Assembly: GCF_002896965.1 (NCBI RefSeq)
Contig: NZ_LYMM01000062.1
Coordinates: forward strand, 62,001 to 126,000
Source: Novosphingobium guangzhouense
GTDB taxonomy: Bacteria > Pseudomonadota > Alphaproteobacteria > Sphingomonadales > Sphingomonadaceae
DNA: 64,000 nucleotides
Reading direction: 5' to 3'
The position numbers and the translations under genes were made by a program. Shown here one piece after another: positions 26,375 through 34,344 of the stretch. The notes beneath the pieces are model-generated. The model ran no database searches. It was not told where the DNA came from and worked only from the letters and a program-made list of their open reading frames with translations. The stretch's first letter is position 1. Every line of letters starts with the position of its first letter.

Positions 26375-27418
26375 TTACAGGCGCGCGAGCACCGCGTCAC
26401 CGATTTCCTTCGTGCCGGCCGAACCGCCAAGATCGCCGCCCTTGATACCGTCCGCCAGCGCGGCGGCGACAGCGGCTTCGATGCGGGCCGCTTCGGCTTC
26501 GAGGCCGAACGAATGGCGCAGCAGCATGGCGGCGGAAAGGATCGTCGCCATCGGATTGGCCAGGCCCTTGCCCGCGATATCCGGGGCCGAACCGTGGATC
26601 GGCTCATAAAGGCCGAAAGTGCCTTCAGCCAGGCTGGCCGAAGCGAGCAGGCCGATCGAGCCCACGCACATGCTGGCCTGATCGCTCAGGATATCGCCGA
26701 AGAGGTTGCCGGTGACGATGACGTCGAATGCGCCGGGGTTCTTCACCAGCTGCATCGCCGCGTTGTCGACGTACATGTGCGTCAGTTCGACGTCGGGATA
26801 TTCGGCAGAAACCTCGATCACCACGTCGCGCCACAGCTGCGAGGTTTCCAGCACGTTGGCCTTGTCGACCGAGCACAGCTTCTTGGAACGGCCCTGCGCG
26901 GCCTTGAAGCCGGCATGGGCGATGCGGCGCACTTCGTCCTCGGCATAGGACATCATGTCCCAGCCCTGACGGCGGCCGTCTTCCAGTGTGCGGGTGCCCT
27001 TCTCGCCGAAGTACACATCGCCGTTCAGTTCGCGCACGATCAGCAGATCGATCTTGCCCGAAACTTCGGGGCGCAGGGTCGACAGGTCTTCAAGACCCTT
27101 GAACACCGTCGCGGGGCGCAGGTTGGCGAAAAGGCCCAGTTCCTTGCGCAACCCCAGCACCGCCTGTTCGGGGCGCAGCGCGCGCTCAAGGTGATCCAGC
27201 GAAAAGTCTCCCACCGCGCCGAACAGCACCGCATCGGCAGAGCGCGCGATGTCCAGCGTCTGCTGCGGCAGCGGATGCCCGTGCTTGCGGTATGCCGCAC
27301 CGCCCACATCGCCCTCGACCAGTTCAAGACCGTCGATGTTGAGCGCTTCGAGCACGCGCACCGCCTCTGCAGTAACTTCGGGACCGATCCCGTCTCCGGC
27401 AAAAACAGCGATGCGCAT
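26375..27418 (-). CDS. leuB: 3-isopropylmalate dehydrogenase
   Basis: LeuB oxidatively decarboxylates 3-isopropylmalate using NAD+ in leucine synthesis. The protein has 347 residues. It shows the FAGDGIGPEV start, the LGLFANLRPA block, VRELNGDVYFGEKG, the LTHMYVDNAAMQLVKNP active-site strand, VTGNLFGDILSDQASMCVGSIGLLASAS and the EPIHGSAPDIAGKGLANPMATILS cofactor region. The ATG at 27418 starts directly at the Rossmann-like strand. It lies 10 bases after recO, an unusual pairing since leuB usually follows leuCD. Confidence 0.97.
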   Translation of the reverse strand: MRIAVFAGDGIGPEVTAEAVRVLEALNIDGLELVEGDVGGAAYRKHGHPLPQQTLDIARSADAVLFGAVGDFSLDHLERALRPEQAVLGLRKELGLFANLRPATVFKGLEDLSTLRPEVSGKIDLLIVRELNGDVYFGEKGTRTLEDGRRQGWDMMSYAEDEVRRIAHAGFKAAQGRSKKLCSVDKANVLETSQLWRDVVIEVSAEYPDVELTHMYVDNAAMQLVKNPGAFDVIVTGNLFGDILSDQASMCVGSIGLLASASLAEGTFGLYEPIHGSAPDIAGKGLANPMATILSAAMLLRHSFGLEAEAARIEAAVAAALADGIKGGDLGGSAGTKEIGDAVLARL

Positions 27419-27428
27419 AGTCGTTTCC

Positions 27429-28034
27429 TCAGCTTCCGATCCGTACCAGCCGCTCACGCAGCAGGGTGCGGGCCGCCATAACGTCTCTTCTACGATCGGC
27501 AAGCGGGTAGCGCGCCAATTCGCGGCCAATGGCATCGAAGGTATCGAGCAGCGCGGGCCAGTCCCCATCAGGCGGGCGCCTGATCTTTTCCCCGTAACCC
27601 AGTTCGCGAAGCACCAGCACTTCATAACGCAGCAACCCCAGCGCCCACCCCCGTGCGGAAGGCGCCACGCAGATCGCTTCAAGCACCCCGGAAAGCGCAT
27701 CGTACAGCGCGGGAAACGGCTGACGTTCGGGCAGAACGGACGCGGCAAGCGCGGTTACCCAGCCGATCGCAGCGGCGGGCAGCGGCTCAGTGATCCAGGG
27801 CGCGCGGCTCTGCAGCAGTTCCAGCCGCGCGAAGGGAAGCTGGGTGTCGGATTTTGAGCGGACGTCCGCCTCTACAGTGTTGCCGGGAATCAGGACGGGC
27901 CGCAGGTCGCGCCCCCTGCCCCCGGCGACGAAGGCCGCGACAAGGCCGTGCTCGGCCGTCAGCAGGCGGGCGATGACGGCGGTTTCACCGTGCGGCAGCG
28001 CGGCGCAGACCAGAGCGGGGGCACGAAAATGCAT
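27429..28034 (-). CDS. recO: DNA repair protein RecO
   Basis: RecO works with RecR to load RecA on SSB-coated gaps. The protein has 201 residues, shorter than the roughly 240 of enterobacterial homologues. It starts with an OB-fold N-terminal domain (FRAPALVCAALPHGETAVIARLLT, FVAGGRGR) and continues with a helical domain containing ALGLLRYEVLVLRELGYG. No complete zinc-binding Cys cluster is visible, as in many RecO proteins. It is immediately upstream of leuB with a 10-base gap. Confidence 0.9.
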   Translation of the reverse strand: MHFRAPALVCAALPHGETAVIARLLTAEHGLVAAFVAGGRGRDLRPVLIPGNTVEADVRSKSDTQLPFARLELLQSRAPWITEPLPAAAIGWVTALAASVLPERQPFPALYDALSGVLEAICVAPSARGWALGLLRYEVLVLRELGYGEKIRRPPDGDWPALLDTFDAIGRELARYPLADRRRDVMAARTLLRERLVRIGS

Positions 28035-28061
28035 CGCCCACTCCTCTGGCCGCTCAACACG

Positions 28062-28325
28062 TCAGTTGCAAACGTCCAGAGCCGCTTCCGGCGGATGCTC
28101 GGCCGCCTTGTCCTTGGTGATAAGGGGGTTTTCCGCGCGGCCCATGGTCCAATTGCGGCCAAGTCGAACAGTCTGGTTAGGGGCGCACCAGATTTCGCCC
28201 GAGGAATCGAGCGCGGTTACCCAGATCAGGTTATGCTCCTGCCCGTAGTCGATCATGCCGATGGCATAGCCATCGCCCTTGCCGACGACGTGAAGCGGTA
28301 TCGTGGGATTGAGCTGCGTGAACAT
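28062..28325 (-). CDS. Small conserved hypothetical protein
   Basis: This 87-residue cytoplasmic-looking protein is not recognised by function. The N-terminal half is beta-rich (PLHVVGKGDGYAIGMIDYG, EHNLIWVTALDSSGEIWCAPN) and is followed by QTVRLGRNWTMGR. The tail is charged and ends in Cys. Its coding start ATG at 28325 and compact composition fit a real gene. It lies between ubiK and recO on the same strand, with hairpin sequences on its upstream side. Confidence 0.65.
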   Translation of the reverse strand: MFTQLNPTIPLHVVGKGDGYAIGMIDYGQEHNLIWVTALDSSGEIWCAPNQTVRLGRNWTMGRAENPLITKDKAAEHPPEAALDVCN

Positions 28326-28358
28326 CGTGTCCCTCTTGATGGGTTACGATGCTCAACC

Positions 28359-28392
28359 CTGTGTGCGCGAGAAACGTTCCCGGCGCACACAG
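28359..28392 (-). terminator. Hairpin after ubiK
   Basis: CTGTGTGCGC (28359-28368) pairs perfectly with GCGCACACAG (28383-28392), loop 14 bases. It begins 10 bases past the ubiK stop. No T-run follows on the minus strand, so it may be a 3' stabilising hairpin or a Rho-assisted end. Confidence 0.5.
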
Positions 28393-28401
28393 CGTGATCG
28401 A

Positions 28402-28653
28402 TCAGTTGGCGCCCAGCTTCGCTTCCAGAGCGTCGAGACGCGCCTTGAGCGATTCGGTTTCGGCGCGCGCCGTTGCCGCCAGTTCCTTGACCGCGTCGAA
28501 TTCCTCGCGGCTGACGAAGTCCATGTCGCCCATGAACTCCTTCACGCGTTCACGCGCGCCGTCGCGCGCTTCGCGGCCCATGCCGGCCAGAGTGCCGGCG
28601 GCGCTGTTCAACATCTTGGCGAAGTCGGCGACGAAGGGGTTTTCGCTTTGCAT
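28402..28653 (-). CDS. ubiK: Ubiquinone biosynthesis accessory factor UbiK (BMFP family)
   Basis: This 83-residue small coiled-coil protein is a partner of UbiJ in aerobic ubiquinone synthesis. The N-terminal amphipathic helix (NPFVADFAKMLNSAAGTLAG) is followed by a long C-terminal coiled coil (VSREEFDAVKELAATARAETES through LDALEAKLGAN), exactly the BMFP/YqiC layout. The ATG at 28653 gives the standard N-terminus. It lies 62 bases downstream of tspO on the same strand. Confidence 0.9.
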   Translation of the reverse strand: MQSENPFVADFAKMLNSAAGTLAGMGREARDGARERVKEFMGDMDFVSREEFDAVKELAATARAETESLKARLDALEAKLGAN

Positions 28654-28715
28654 GGCCGCTAGATGGAGCGCGGCGCGGCGCGGCGCAAGGGGGGAATGCG
28701 AGTCGGTGGAGGCGA

Positions 28716-29270
28716 TCAGATCTGGAAACGCTCCACCGCGCCCGAACGCTGCACCCCGTCCATCCCCGGATTGGCCTGAAGGAACGCGAAGTTGAGATAG
28801 GTCGCGAATACCAGCCACAACACATACGGCACCAGCAGCACTGCCGCGACCGGGCGGACGCGGGCGAATAGTGTCGTCGTGACCGTTGCTGCCAGCAGGA
28901 TCGCCGCGATCAGCACCAGCGCGGCGCTCATCCGGTGCATCCCGAAAAACACCGGCGACCAGGCAAGGTTGAGCACGAACTGAACGGCAAACGCCAGAAC
29001 GGCAATGCCCCGCCCGCGCGCCCCGCGCGCCGCCAGGATCATCGCCAGCGCCACGCCCATCACGGCGTAAAGCACCGTCCATACGATCGCGAAAGTGACC
29101 GGCGGCGGATAGACGGCCGGCTTCACCAGCTCGTCGAACCACGCATTGCCCGGTCCGCTTCCGGCCAACTGGCCTGAAAGGAACCCCAGCAGCACGACCA
29201 CGGGCACGCACACCAGAACCCAGCGCATCAGGCTGGCCCGCAACTGGCTGGAGGAAGCTAACAAATTCAT
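28716..29270 (-). CDS. tspO: TspO/MBR family tryptophan-rich sensory protein
   Basis: This 184-residue outer/inner-membrane protein has five hydrophobic segments. It is related to the mitochondrial benzodiazepine receptor and binds porphyrins. Family blocks seen are WFDELVKPAVYPPPVTFAIVWTVLYAVMGVALA, FAVQFVLNLAWSPVFFGMHRM and VPYVLWLVFATYLNFAFLQAN. Bacterial homologues tune pigment or tetrapyrrole metabolism to oxygen and light. Nothing in this window shows a photosynthesis cluster, so the partner pathway here is unknown. Confidence 0.92.
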   Translation of the reverse strand: MNLLASSSQLRASLMRWVLVCVPVVVLLGFLSGQLAGSGPGNAWFDELVKPAVYPPPVTFAIVWTVLYAVMGVALAMILAARGARGRGIAVLAFAVQFVLNLAWSPVFFGMHRMSAALVLIAAILLAATVTTTLFARVRPVAAVLLVPYVLWLVFATYLNFAFLQANPGMDGVQRSGAVERFQI

Positions 29271-29373
29271 GCGCGCAAAAGGCTCCGAATCAGGAGTTTA
29301 CCCAAGAATGGCGCGGTTTGTGATACGCGCAGGGCCTCTGCGCAATCGTTAGCGAACCCGCAAGTTCCCCCGC

Positions 29374-30150
<777 letters not shown>

Positions 30151-30199
30151 GGGCATGTACGCACTTGAGATGGGCGGCGCCTCATTCCATACCACGCGC

Positions 30200-30751
30200 A
30201 TGAAGGCAAATCTGCGTAGCCGCACCACCATCCGCCCCACCCTGCTTGCCCTTGGTTTCATGGCCATCACGGCGCTGCCCGGATGTGTTCCCGCCCCCCC
30301 GAAAGCCTCTGCTCCACCGGCAGCGCCAACATCCGCGCCGCAGCCGCGCCCCGCGCTGGCCCCCGCTCCGCCGCCGCCTGCCAACTGGCGCGACGCCGCG
30401 CAAACCCCTGGTGAGTGGACTTATGCCAGCAACGGCACCGCATCAGGCGCGACCTTCGGAAACGGTCAATTCATCGTCCAGTGCGACGCCGGGCGCACCA
30501 TTACGCTGCTGCGCGCGGGACAGCCCACAAGCGGGCCGGTGGCAATGTCCATCGCCACCTCCGCCGGTGTGCGCCCTCTGGCAGCCACCAGCACGCCGCG
30601 CGGCGCGGTCGTCACCATGTCGGCGCGCGATTCCTCGCTCGACTGGATGGCCTTCAGCCGCGGCCGCTTTGCCGTGATCGTCACCGGACAGCCCACGCTC
30701 TACCTGCCAAGCTGGACCGAAATTTCTCGCGTGATCGAGGATTGCCGCTGA
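30200..30751 (+). CDS. Putative lipoprotein with proline/alanine-rich linker
   Basis: This 183-residue protein has an N-terminal hydrophobic stretch ending TALPGC, a reasonable lipobox. It is followed by a Pro/Ala-rich linker of about 50 residues and a beta-rich C-terminal domain (WTYASNGTASGATFGNGQFIVQCD through WTEISRVIEDC) with two Cys that could pair. It probably sits on the periplasmic side of a membrane. The family is not recognised by name. The ATG at 30200 is chosen because it puts the signal sequence at the N-terminus. Confidence 0.72.
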   Translation: MKANLRSRTTIRPTLLALGFMAITALPGCVPAPPKASAPPAAPTSAPQPRPALAPAPPPPANWRDAAQTPGEWTYASNGTASGATFGNGQFIVQCDAGRTITLLRAGQPTSGPVAMSIATSAGVRPLAATSTPRGAVVTMSARDSSLDWMAFSRGRFAVIVTGQPTLYLPSWTEISRVIEDCR

Positions 30752-31075
30752 ACCGTTATCCGACATGAAAGCGGCGCGAAATACCGGGGAGAAAACTGGG
30801 GTCGTCACACTGCCGGGAGCACCTTTCAGGCCGCACTCCACACCCCCCAAAAGCCGTGTTTTCAAGTCACCGCGCGGCTGGGGATAACTGGCCGGAAGTC
30901 CCGATCATGACCGCAAAAAATTAGTTTTCAAGACTTGTTGTGCGCTGCGGGATGTACCAGATTTTATTCAAGACGACGGGCCCCGGGATACGCGCCCAGG
31001 ATTAACCGAAGTCCCAGTCGCCGCAAGGCGACGCCTTATGGCTCAACAGCGCGAAAGGAGGTGATCCGATGTCTC

Positions 31076-31171
31076 ATGGTTCAGCAGAGAGGTCGGCAAT
31101 TTCCGTCGCGAGGCATTATCGCTGATACACAGGCGATAAAGGCTTCGCTGGCGGCACTTCCCGGCCGCTGA
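31076..31171 (+). CDS. Candidate small protein (31 residues), overlapping a second short frame
   Basis: An exceptionally strong ribosome binding site (AGGAGG) sits 7 bases before an ATG at 31069, which opens an 18-codon frame (to 31125). The ATG at 31076, in another frame, opens 31 codons with a balanced, protein-like composition (MVQQRGRQFPSRG, then ADTQAIKASLAALPGR) ending just before a hairpin. Only one of the two, or neither, may be used. The strong SD and the downstream hairpin are the evidence; conservation was not tested. Confidence 0.4.
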   Translation: MVQQRGRQFPSRGIIADTQAIKASLAALPGR

Positions 31172-31177
31172 CCATGT

Positions 31178-31209
31178 GAAGGGCCGTACCGGGCAACCGG
31201 TGCGGCCCT
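31178..31209 (+). terminator. Strong GCAA-loop hairpin after the candidate small gene
   Basis: A 14-base arm (31178-31191, AAGGGCCGTACCGG) pairs with 31196-31209 with one wobble around a GCAA tetraloop. Seven bases separate it from the end of the 31-residue frame. The following bases (CTCAGTTGTTGG) are only moderately T-rich. Confidence 0.65.
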
Positions 31210-31274
31210 TCTCAGTTGTTGGCACTCAACCGATTTGCCTGCCTCCGCCGTCGTGCTAAGACTGAAAGCCTGAG

Positions 31275-31288
31275 AAGCAATATTGCTT
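31275..31288. promoter_or_regulatory. Perfect palindrome upstream of ilvE
   Basis: AAGCAATATTGCTT is a perfect 14-base inverted repeat 66 bases before the ilvE start. Further TTGC/GCAA elements follow up to 31340. It could be an operator, for example for a leucine-responsive (Lrp/AsnC) type regulator, but this is inference. Confidence 0.4.
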
Positions 31289-31353
31289 TCGGGTTGCATT
31301 CCGTGAAATTTTCGTTCAACGGCGCAATCCTGTTGCAAACAAGGAAACGTTCG

Positions 31354-32454
31354 ATGGCGACCCTCGCCGATGCCGGCCTGACTTTCACCACCCTCGCCCA
31401 CCCTGCCCCTGCCAGCGTGGAAACGCGCGCCGCAGTGCTGGCCAATCCGGGGTTCGGCACGAACTTCACCGACCATATGGTGACGATCGAGTGGACCGAA
31501 GGCCAGGGCTGGCATGACGCGGTAATCGGTCCCCGCCAGCCGATCCCTCTCGATCCCGCAGCGGCCGTCCTTCACTACGCCCAGGAAATCTTCGAGGGGC
31601 TCAAGGCTTACAAGCAGGCCGATGGCGCCATCGCCCTGTTCCGCCCCGAAGCCAACGCCGCGCGCTTCAACATGTCGGCCGAACGCCTTGCCATGCCGGC
31701 GCTGCCCGAAAGCGTATTTGTCGAGGCGATCGAGAAGCTGGTCCAGATCGACCGCGCGTGGATCCCGGAAGGCGAAGGCGCTTCGCTCTACCTGCGTCCC
31801 TTCATGATCGCGACCGAGGCATTCCTCGGTGTGCGCCCTGCCAAGCAGTACAAGTTCATCGTCATCGCCAGCCCCGCGGGCAATTACTTCAAGTCGGGCG
31901 CGCCTGCCGTGTCGATCTGGGTTTCGGACTACACCCGCGCCGCGCCGGGCGGCACCGGCGCTGCCAAGTGCGGCGGCAACTACGCCGCCAGCCTCGTGCC
32001 CCAGGCCGAAGCCATCGCGCGCGGACACGACCAGGTCGTCTTCCTCGACGCCGCCGAGCATAAGTGGATCGAGGAACTGGGCGGCATGAACCTCTATTTC
32101 GCGTTCGAGGACGGCACCTTGCTGACCCCGGAACTGACCGGCACGATCCTGCCCGGCATCACCCGTGACAGCCTGCTGCAGCTTGCCCGCGAAGAAGGGC
32201 TGACGGTGAAGGAAGGCCGCTACAGCCTTGACCAGTGGCGCGAAGATGCGACCTCGGGCAAGCTGGTGGAAACCTTCGCCTGCGGCACGGCGGCGGTGGT
32301 CACCCCGGTCGGCAAGGTATCCGGTCGCGATGGTGAATTCACCATCGGCTCCGGCGGCCCCGGCCAGCTGACCGGCAAGCTGAAGAACCGCCTAGTCTCG
32401 ATCCAGCGGGGCGAGGCACCCGACACACATGGCTGGATCCGCAAGATCGGCTAA
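31354..32454 (+). CDS. ilvE: Branched-chain amino acid aminotransferase (class IIa)
   Basis: This PLP enzyme transfers the amino group between glutamate and the keto acids of Leu, Ile and Val. It has 366 residues. It resembles the eukaryotic-type BCAT: HYAQEIFEGLKAYKQADG, RPFMIATEAFLGVRPA, PLP Lys205 in the APGGTGAAKCGGNYAASL block, IEELGGMNLYFAFEDG and TPELTGTILPGITRDSLLQLA. The ATG at 31354 follows an AAGGAAA ribosome binding site. A 17-base-pair terminator follows the gene. It is unlinked to leuB, which is about 4 kb away on the other strand. Confidence 0.95.
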   Translation: MATLADAGLTFTTLAHPAPASVETRAAVLANPGFGTNFTDHMVTIEWTEGQGWHDAVIGPRQPIPLDPAAAVLHYAQEIFEGLKAYKQADGAIALFRPEANAARFNMSAERLAMPALPESVFVEAIEKLVQIDRAWIPEGEGASLYLRPFMIATEAFLGVRPAKQYKFIVIASPAGNYFKSGAPAVSIWVSDYTRAAPGGTGAAKCGGNYAASLVPQAEAIARGHDQVVFLDAAEHKWIEELGGMNLYFAFEDGTLLTPELTGTILPGITRDSLLQLAREEGLTVKEGRYSLDQWREDATSGKLVETFACGTAAVVTPVGKVSGRDGEFTIGSGGPGQLTGKLKNRLVSIQRGEAPDTHGWIRKIG

Positions 32455-32462
32455 GGACGACA

Positions 32463-32508
32463 AAAAAGGAAAAGGCGCGGCTCACATGGGTCGCGCCTTT
32501 TCCTTTTT
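32463..32508. terminator. Bidirectional rho-independent terminator
   Basis: A perfect 17-base-pair stem joins 32463-32479 and 32492-32508 with a 12-base loop. It is flanked by A-run and T-run on either side, so it can end ilvE on the plus strand and the convergent hypothetical gene on the minus strand. Confidence 0.95.
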
Positions 32509-32510
32509 GC

Positions 32511-33098
32511 TCAATACTCCCCTTCTTCCACCGTGTTGAACTGCGGATGGATCCGCTTCCATTCATGCATCCAGTCCATCCCCTCGCGCGCGCGCTCCAT
32601 ATCGTCGTCACGCGGGGCAAGCGCCATGGTCGCCTCTCGCGCGACTAGTGGCAGGACCGAAACGTCCCAGCCCTGCTGCTCCACTTCATCCGCCAGTCCA
32701 CCAGCCCCGGCGGCGCGCAGCATGATCGGCAGCCGGTCCTGCAAGGCTGCGACGACCCACGGGATCATCGGCCCGTTCGCGCCCGGATCATAACCCCACA
32801 GCACATTATGCCCCGCTGCGTTCAGAATGTAGTGATAGTGCAGCACCTTCCCGAAGACATCGAACCGCAGGTATTCCTCGTTGCGCGTCGCGTTGAAGAC
32901 GTGGATGCTCGGCCCCCGGACCATGCGCCGCGGGGAATCTCCCAGTGCCCGCGCCTCCACCGCGATCGAGACTGGCCCGGCATCGAACCACCGGGCATGA
33001 CGTTCAATCATCGGGATAAGCATGAACTTGTGATGCTGACCGCGAATGGTTTCGACGGTTCGGTTGGCAGCAGGGCGTGTGGCGACATTGATGGTCAT
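32511..33098 (-). CDS. Conserved hypothetical protein, unrecognised family
   Basis: This 195-residue soluble protein has no signal peptide. Two histidine-rich segments (GQHHKFMLIPMIERHARWF and EEYLRFDVFGKVLHYHYIL) and an acidic patch around GYDPGANGP could bind a metal, but no known motif is complete. The C-terminus is acidic (FNTVEEGEY). The ATG at 33098 is preferred over 33155 because the extra residues overlap the promoter region of the divergent yghU-like gene. It shares the bidirectional terminator with ilvE. Confidence 0.6.
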   Translation of the reverse strand: MTINVATRPAANRTVETIRGQHHKFMLIPMIERHARWFDAGPVSIAVEARALGDSPRRMVRGPSIHVFNATRNEEYLRFDVFGKVLHYHYILNAAGHNVLWGYDPGANGPMIPWVVAALQDRLPIMLRAAGAGGLADEVEQQGWDVSVLPLVAREATMALAPRDDDMERAREGMDWMHEWKRIHPQFNTVEEGEY

Positions 33099-33285
33099 GC
33101 AGGCGCTCTCCCGTGCGACTGTTATCCGGCAGGCGAATAGCGCGCACGCACCCACCCGCTGTCAATCGCGCCGTCTTGATCGAACGTCCGGAGGAAGCGC
33201 CTTTATTGCTTTTTCTCAACCTTGTCGGCGCACTCTGGCGCACCTACCTGTGCGCCGTCTTCCATCTCCCAAGGAGCGTTCCAGC

Positions 33286-34131
33286 ATGGCCGATATCACG
33301 TATACCCCGCCCAAGGTCTGGACCTGGGATCAGCCCAACGGCGGCGAGTTCGCCAGCATCAACCGCCCCACCGCCGGCGCCCGTTATGAACGAGAACTGC
33401 CGCGCGGCGACCACCCTTTCCAGCTCTATTCGCTCGGCACGCCAAACGGGCAGAAGGTGACGATCATGCTCGAAGAGCTGCTCGCCGCCGGATATGCAGC
33501 CGAATACGATGCCTGGCTGATCTCGATCGCGGACAGTGACCAGTTTTCGTCGGGCTTCGTCTCGATCAACCCCAATTCCAAGATCCCCGCCCTGCTCGAC
33601 GTGTCGGGCGAAGCGCCGGTGCGTGTGTTCGAATCGGGTTCGATCCTGTTCCACCTTGCCGAAAAGTTCGGCGCCTTCATGCCCGCGTCCGGCCCCGGCC
33701 GCACCGAATGCATGAACTGGCTGATGTGGCAGATGGGCAGCGCCCCGATGCTGGGCGGCGGTTTCGGCCATTTCTATGCCTATGCACCGGAGAAGTACCA
33801 ATACCCGATCGACCGCTACGCGATGGAGGCCAAGCGCATCCTCGACGTTGCCGACAAGCGTCTGGGCGAAACCCGTTACCTTGCAGGTGACGAGTACACG
33901 ATTGCGGACATGGCCGCCTACGGCTGGTTCGGCGGCTTCGTGCGCGGCGATGCCTATGGCGACGCGGCCACTTTCCTCGATGTACCCAGCTACGCCAACC
34001 TGATGCGCTGGGGCGAGGAACTGGGCGCACGCGAGCCCGTGCGCCGCGGCCGCATCGTCAATCGCAAGGGCGAAGGCTTCGTACCGGAGCGCCACAGCGT
34101 CGCGGACATCGACGCAGTGCTGAACGCCTGA
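33286..34131 (+). CDS. yghU: Glutathione-dependent disulfide-bond oxidoreductase (YghU-type GST)
   Basis: This 281-residue glutathione transferase relative uses two glutathione molecules to reduce organic disulfides. It has the long N-terminal extension of the YghU/Ure2-like group (TPPKVWTWDQPNGGEFASINRPTAGARYE). A thioredoxin-like domain follows (FQLYSLGTPNGQKVTIMLEELL, NPNSKIPAL, VFESGSILFHLAEKFG), then the helical C-terminal domain (YLAGDEYTIADMAAYGWFGG). An AAGGAG ribosome binding site precedes the ATG at 33286. Confidence 0.93.
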   Translation: MADITYTPPKVWTWDQPNGGEFASINRPTAGARYERELPRGDHPFQLYSLGTPNGQKVTIMLEELLAAGYAAEYDAWLISIADSDQFSSGFVSINPNSKIPALLDVSGEAPVRVFESGSILFHLAEKFGAFMPASGPGRTECMNWLMWQMGSAPMLGGGFGHFYAYAPEKYQYPIDRYAMEAKRILDVADKRLGETRYLAGDEYTIADMAAYGWFGGFVRGDAYGDAATFLDVPSYANLMRWGEELGAREPVRRGRIVNRKGEGFVPERHSVADIDAVLNA

Positions 34132-34141
34132 CGATGATCTG

Positions 34142-34177
34142 CCCGGCGCTGGGGAAAAACCTCTTCCCAGCGCCGGG
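34142..34177 (+). terminator. Stem-loop downstream of yghU
   Basis: A perfect 12-base-pair GC-rich stem (34142-34153 with 34166-34177) with a 12-base loop begins 10 bases after the yghU stop. It lacks a clear T-run, so it may act with Rho or protect the 3' end. Confidence 0.6.
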
Positions 34178-34232
34178 ACAACACGCTAAGCGCGCCTCTC
34201 CCAAGCGGCCGCGCAAGGCATCGCCGCTCTGC

Positions 34233-34307
34233 TGGGGCGTCGCCAAGTGGTAAGGCACCGGTTTTTGGTACCGGCATTCGCAGGTTCGAATCCTGCCGCC
34301 CCAGCCA
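34233..34307 (+). tRNA. tRNA-Gln (anticodon TTG)
   Basis: A full cloverleaf is visible: acceptor TGGGGCG pairing with CGCCCCA, D arm GCCAAGTGGTAAGGC, anticodon loop with TTG in CCGGTTTTTGGTACCGG, and T arm AGGTTCGAATCCT. The CCA end is encoded. Confidence 0.97.
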
Positions 34308-34344
34308 GTTTTCCCTGACATCCACCTCGATCCGGCGTGAGCCT

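Larger units (their letters stand above)
30752..31353. other. 600-base region without a conventional gene; possible small transcript
   Basis: This gap precedes ilvE. It holds three copies of a motif close to TTTTCAAG(A/T)C (30858-30868, 30924-30934, 30964-30974). It also has a near-perfect Shine-Dalgarno (AAGGAGGTGATCC, about 31055-31067) ahead of an ATG, two overlapping short reading frames, a strong GNRA-loop hairpin at 31178-31209, and a 14-base palindrome at 31275-31288 near the ilvE promoter. The combination looks like a separate small transcription unit. Confidence 0.6.

Noticed and set aside
28402..29211. A long minus-strand reading frame spanning tspO and ubiK
   Set aside because: Its N-terminal two thirds are out of frame with tspO, low-complexity and Arg/Ala/Gly-rich; the tail is just ubiK.
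31069..31125. The 18-codon frame as a classical leader peptide attenuating ilvE
   Set aside because: It has only one Ile and one Val and no Leu run, and the hairpin after it lacks a T-run or an alternative antiterminator pairing that I can see.
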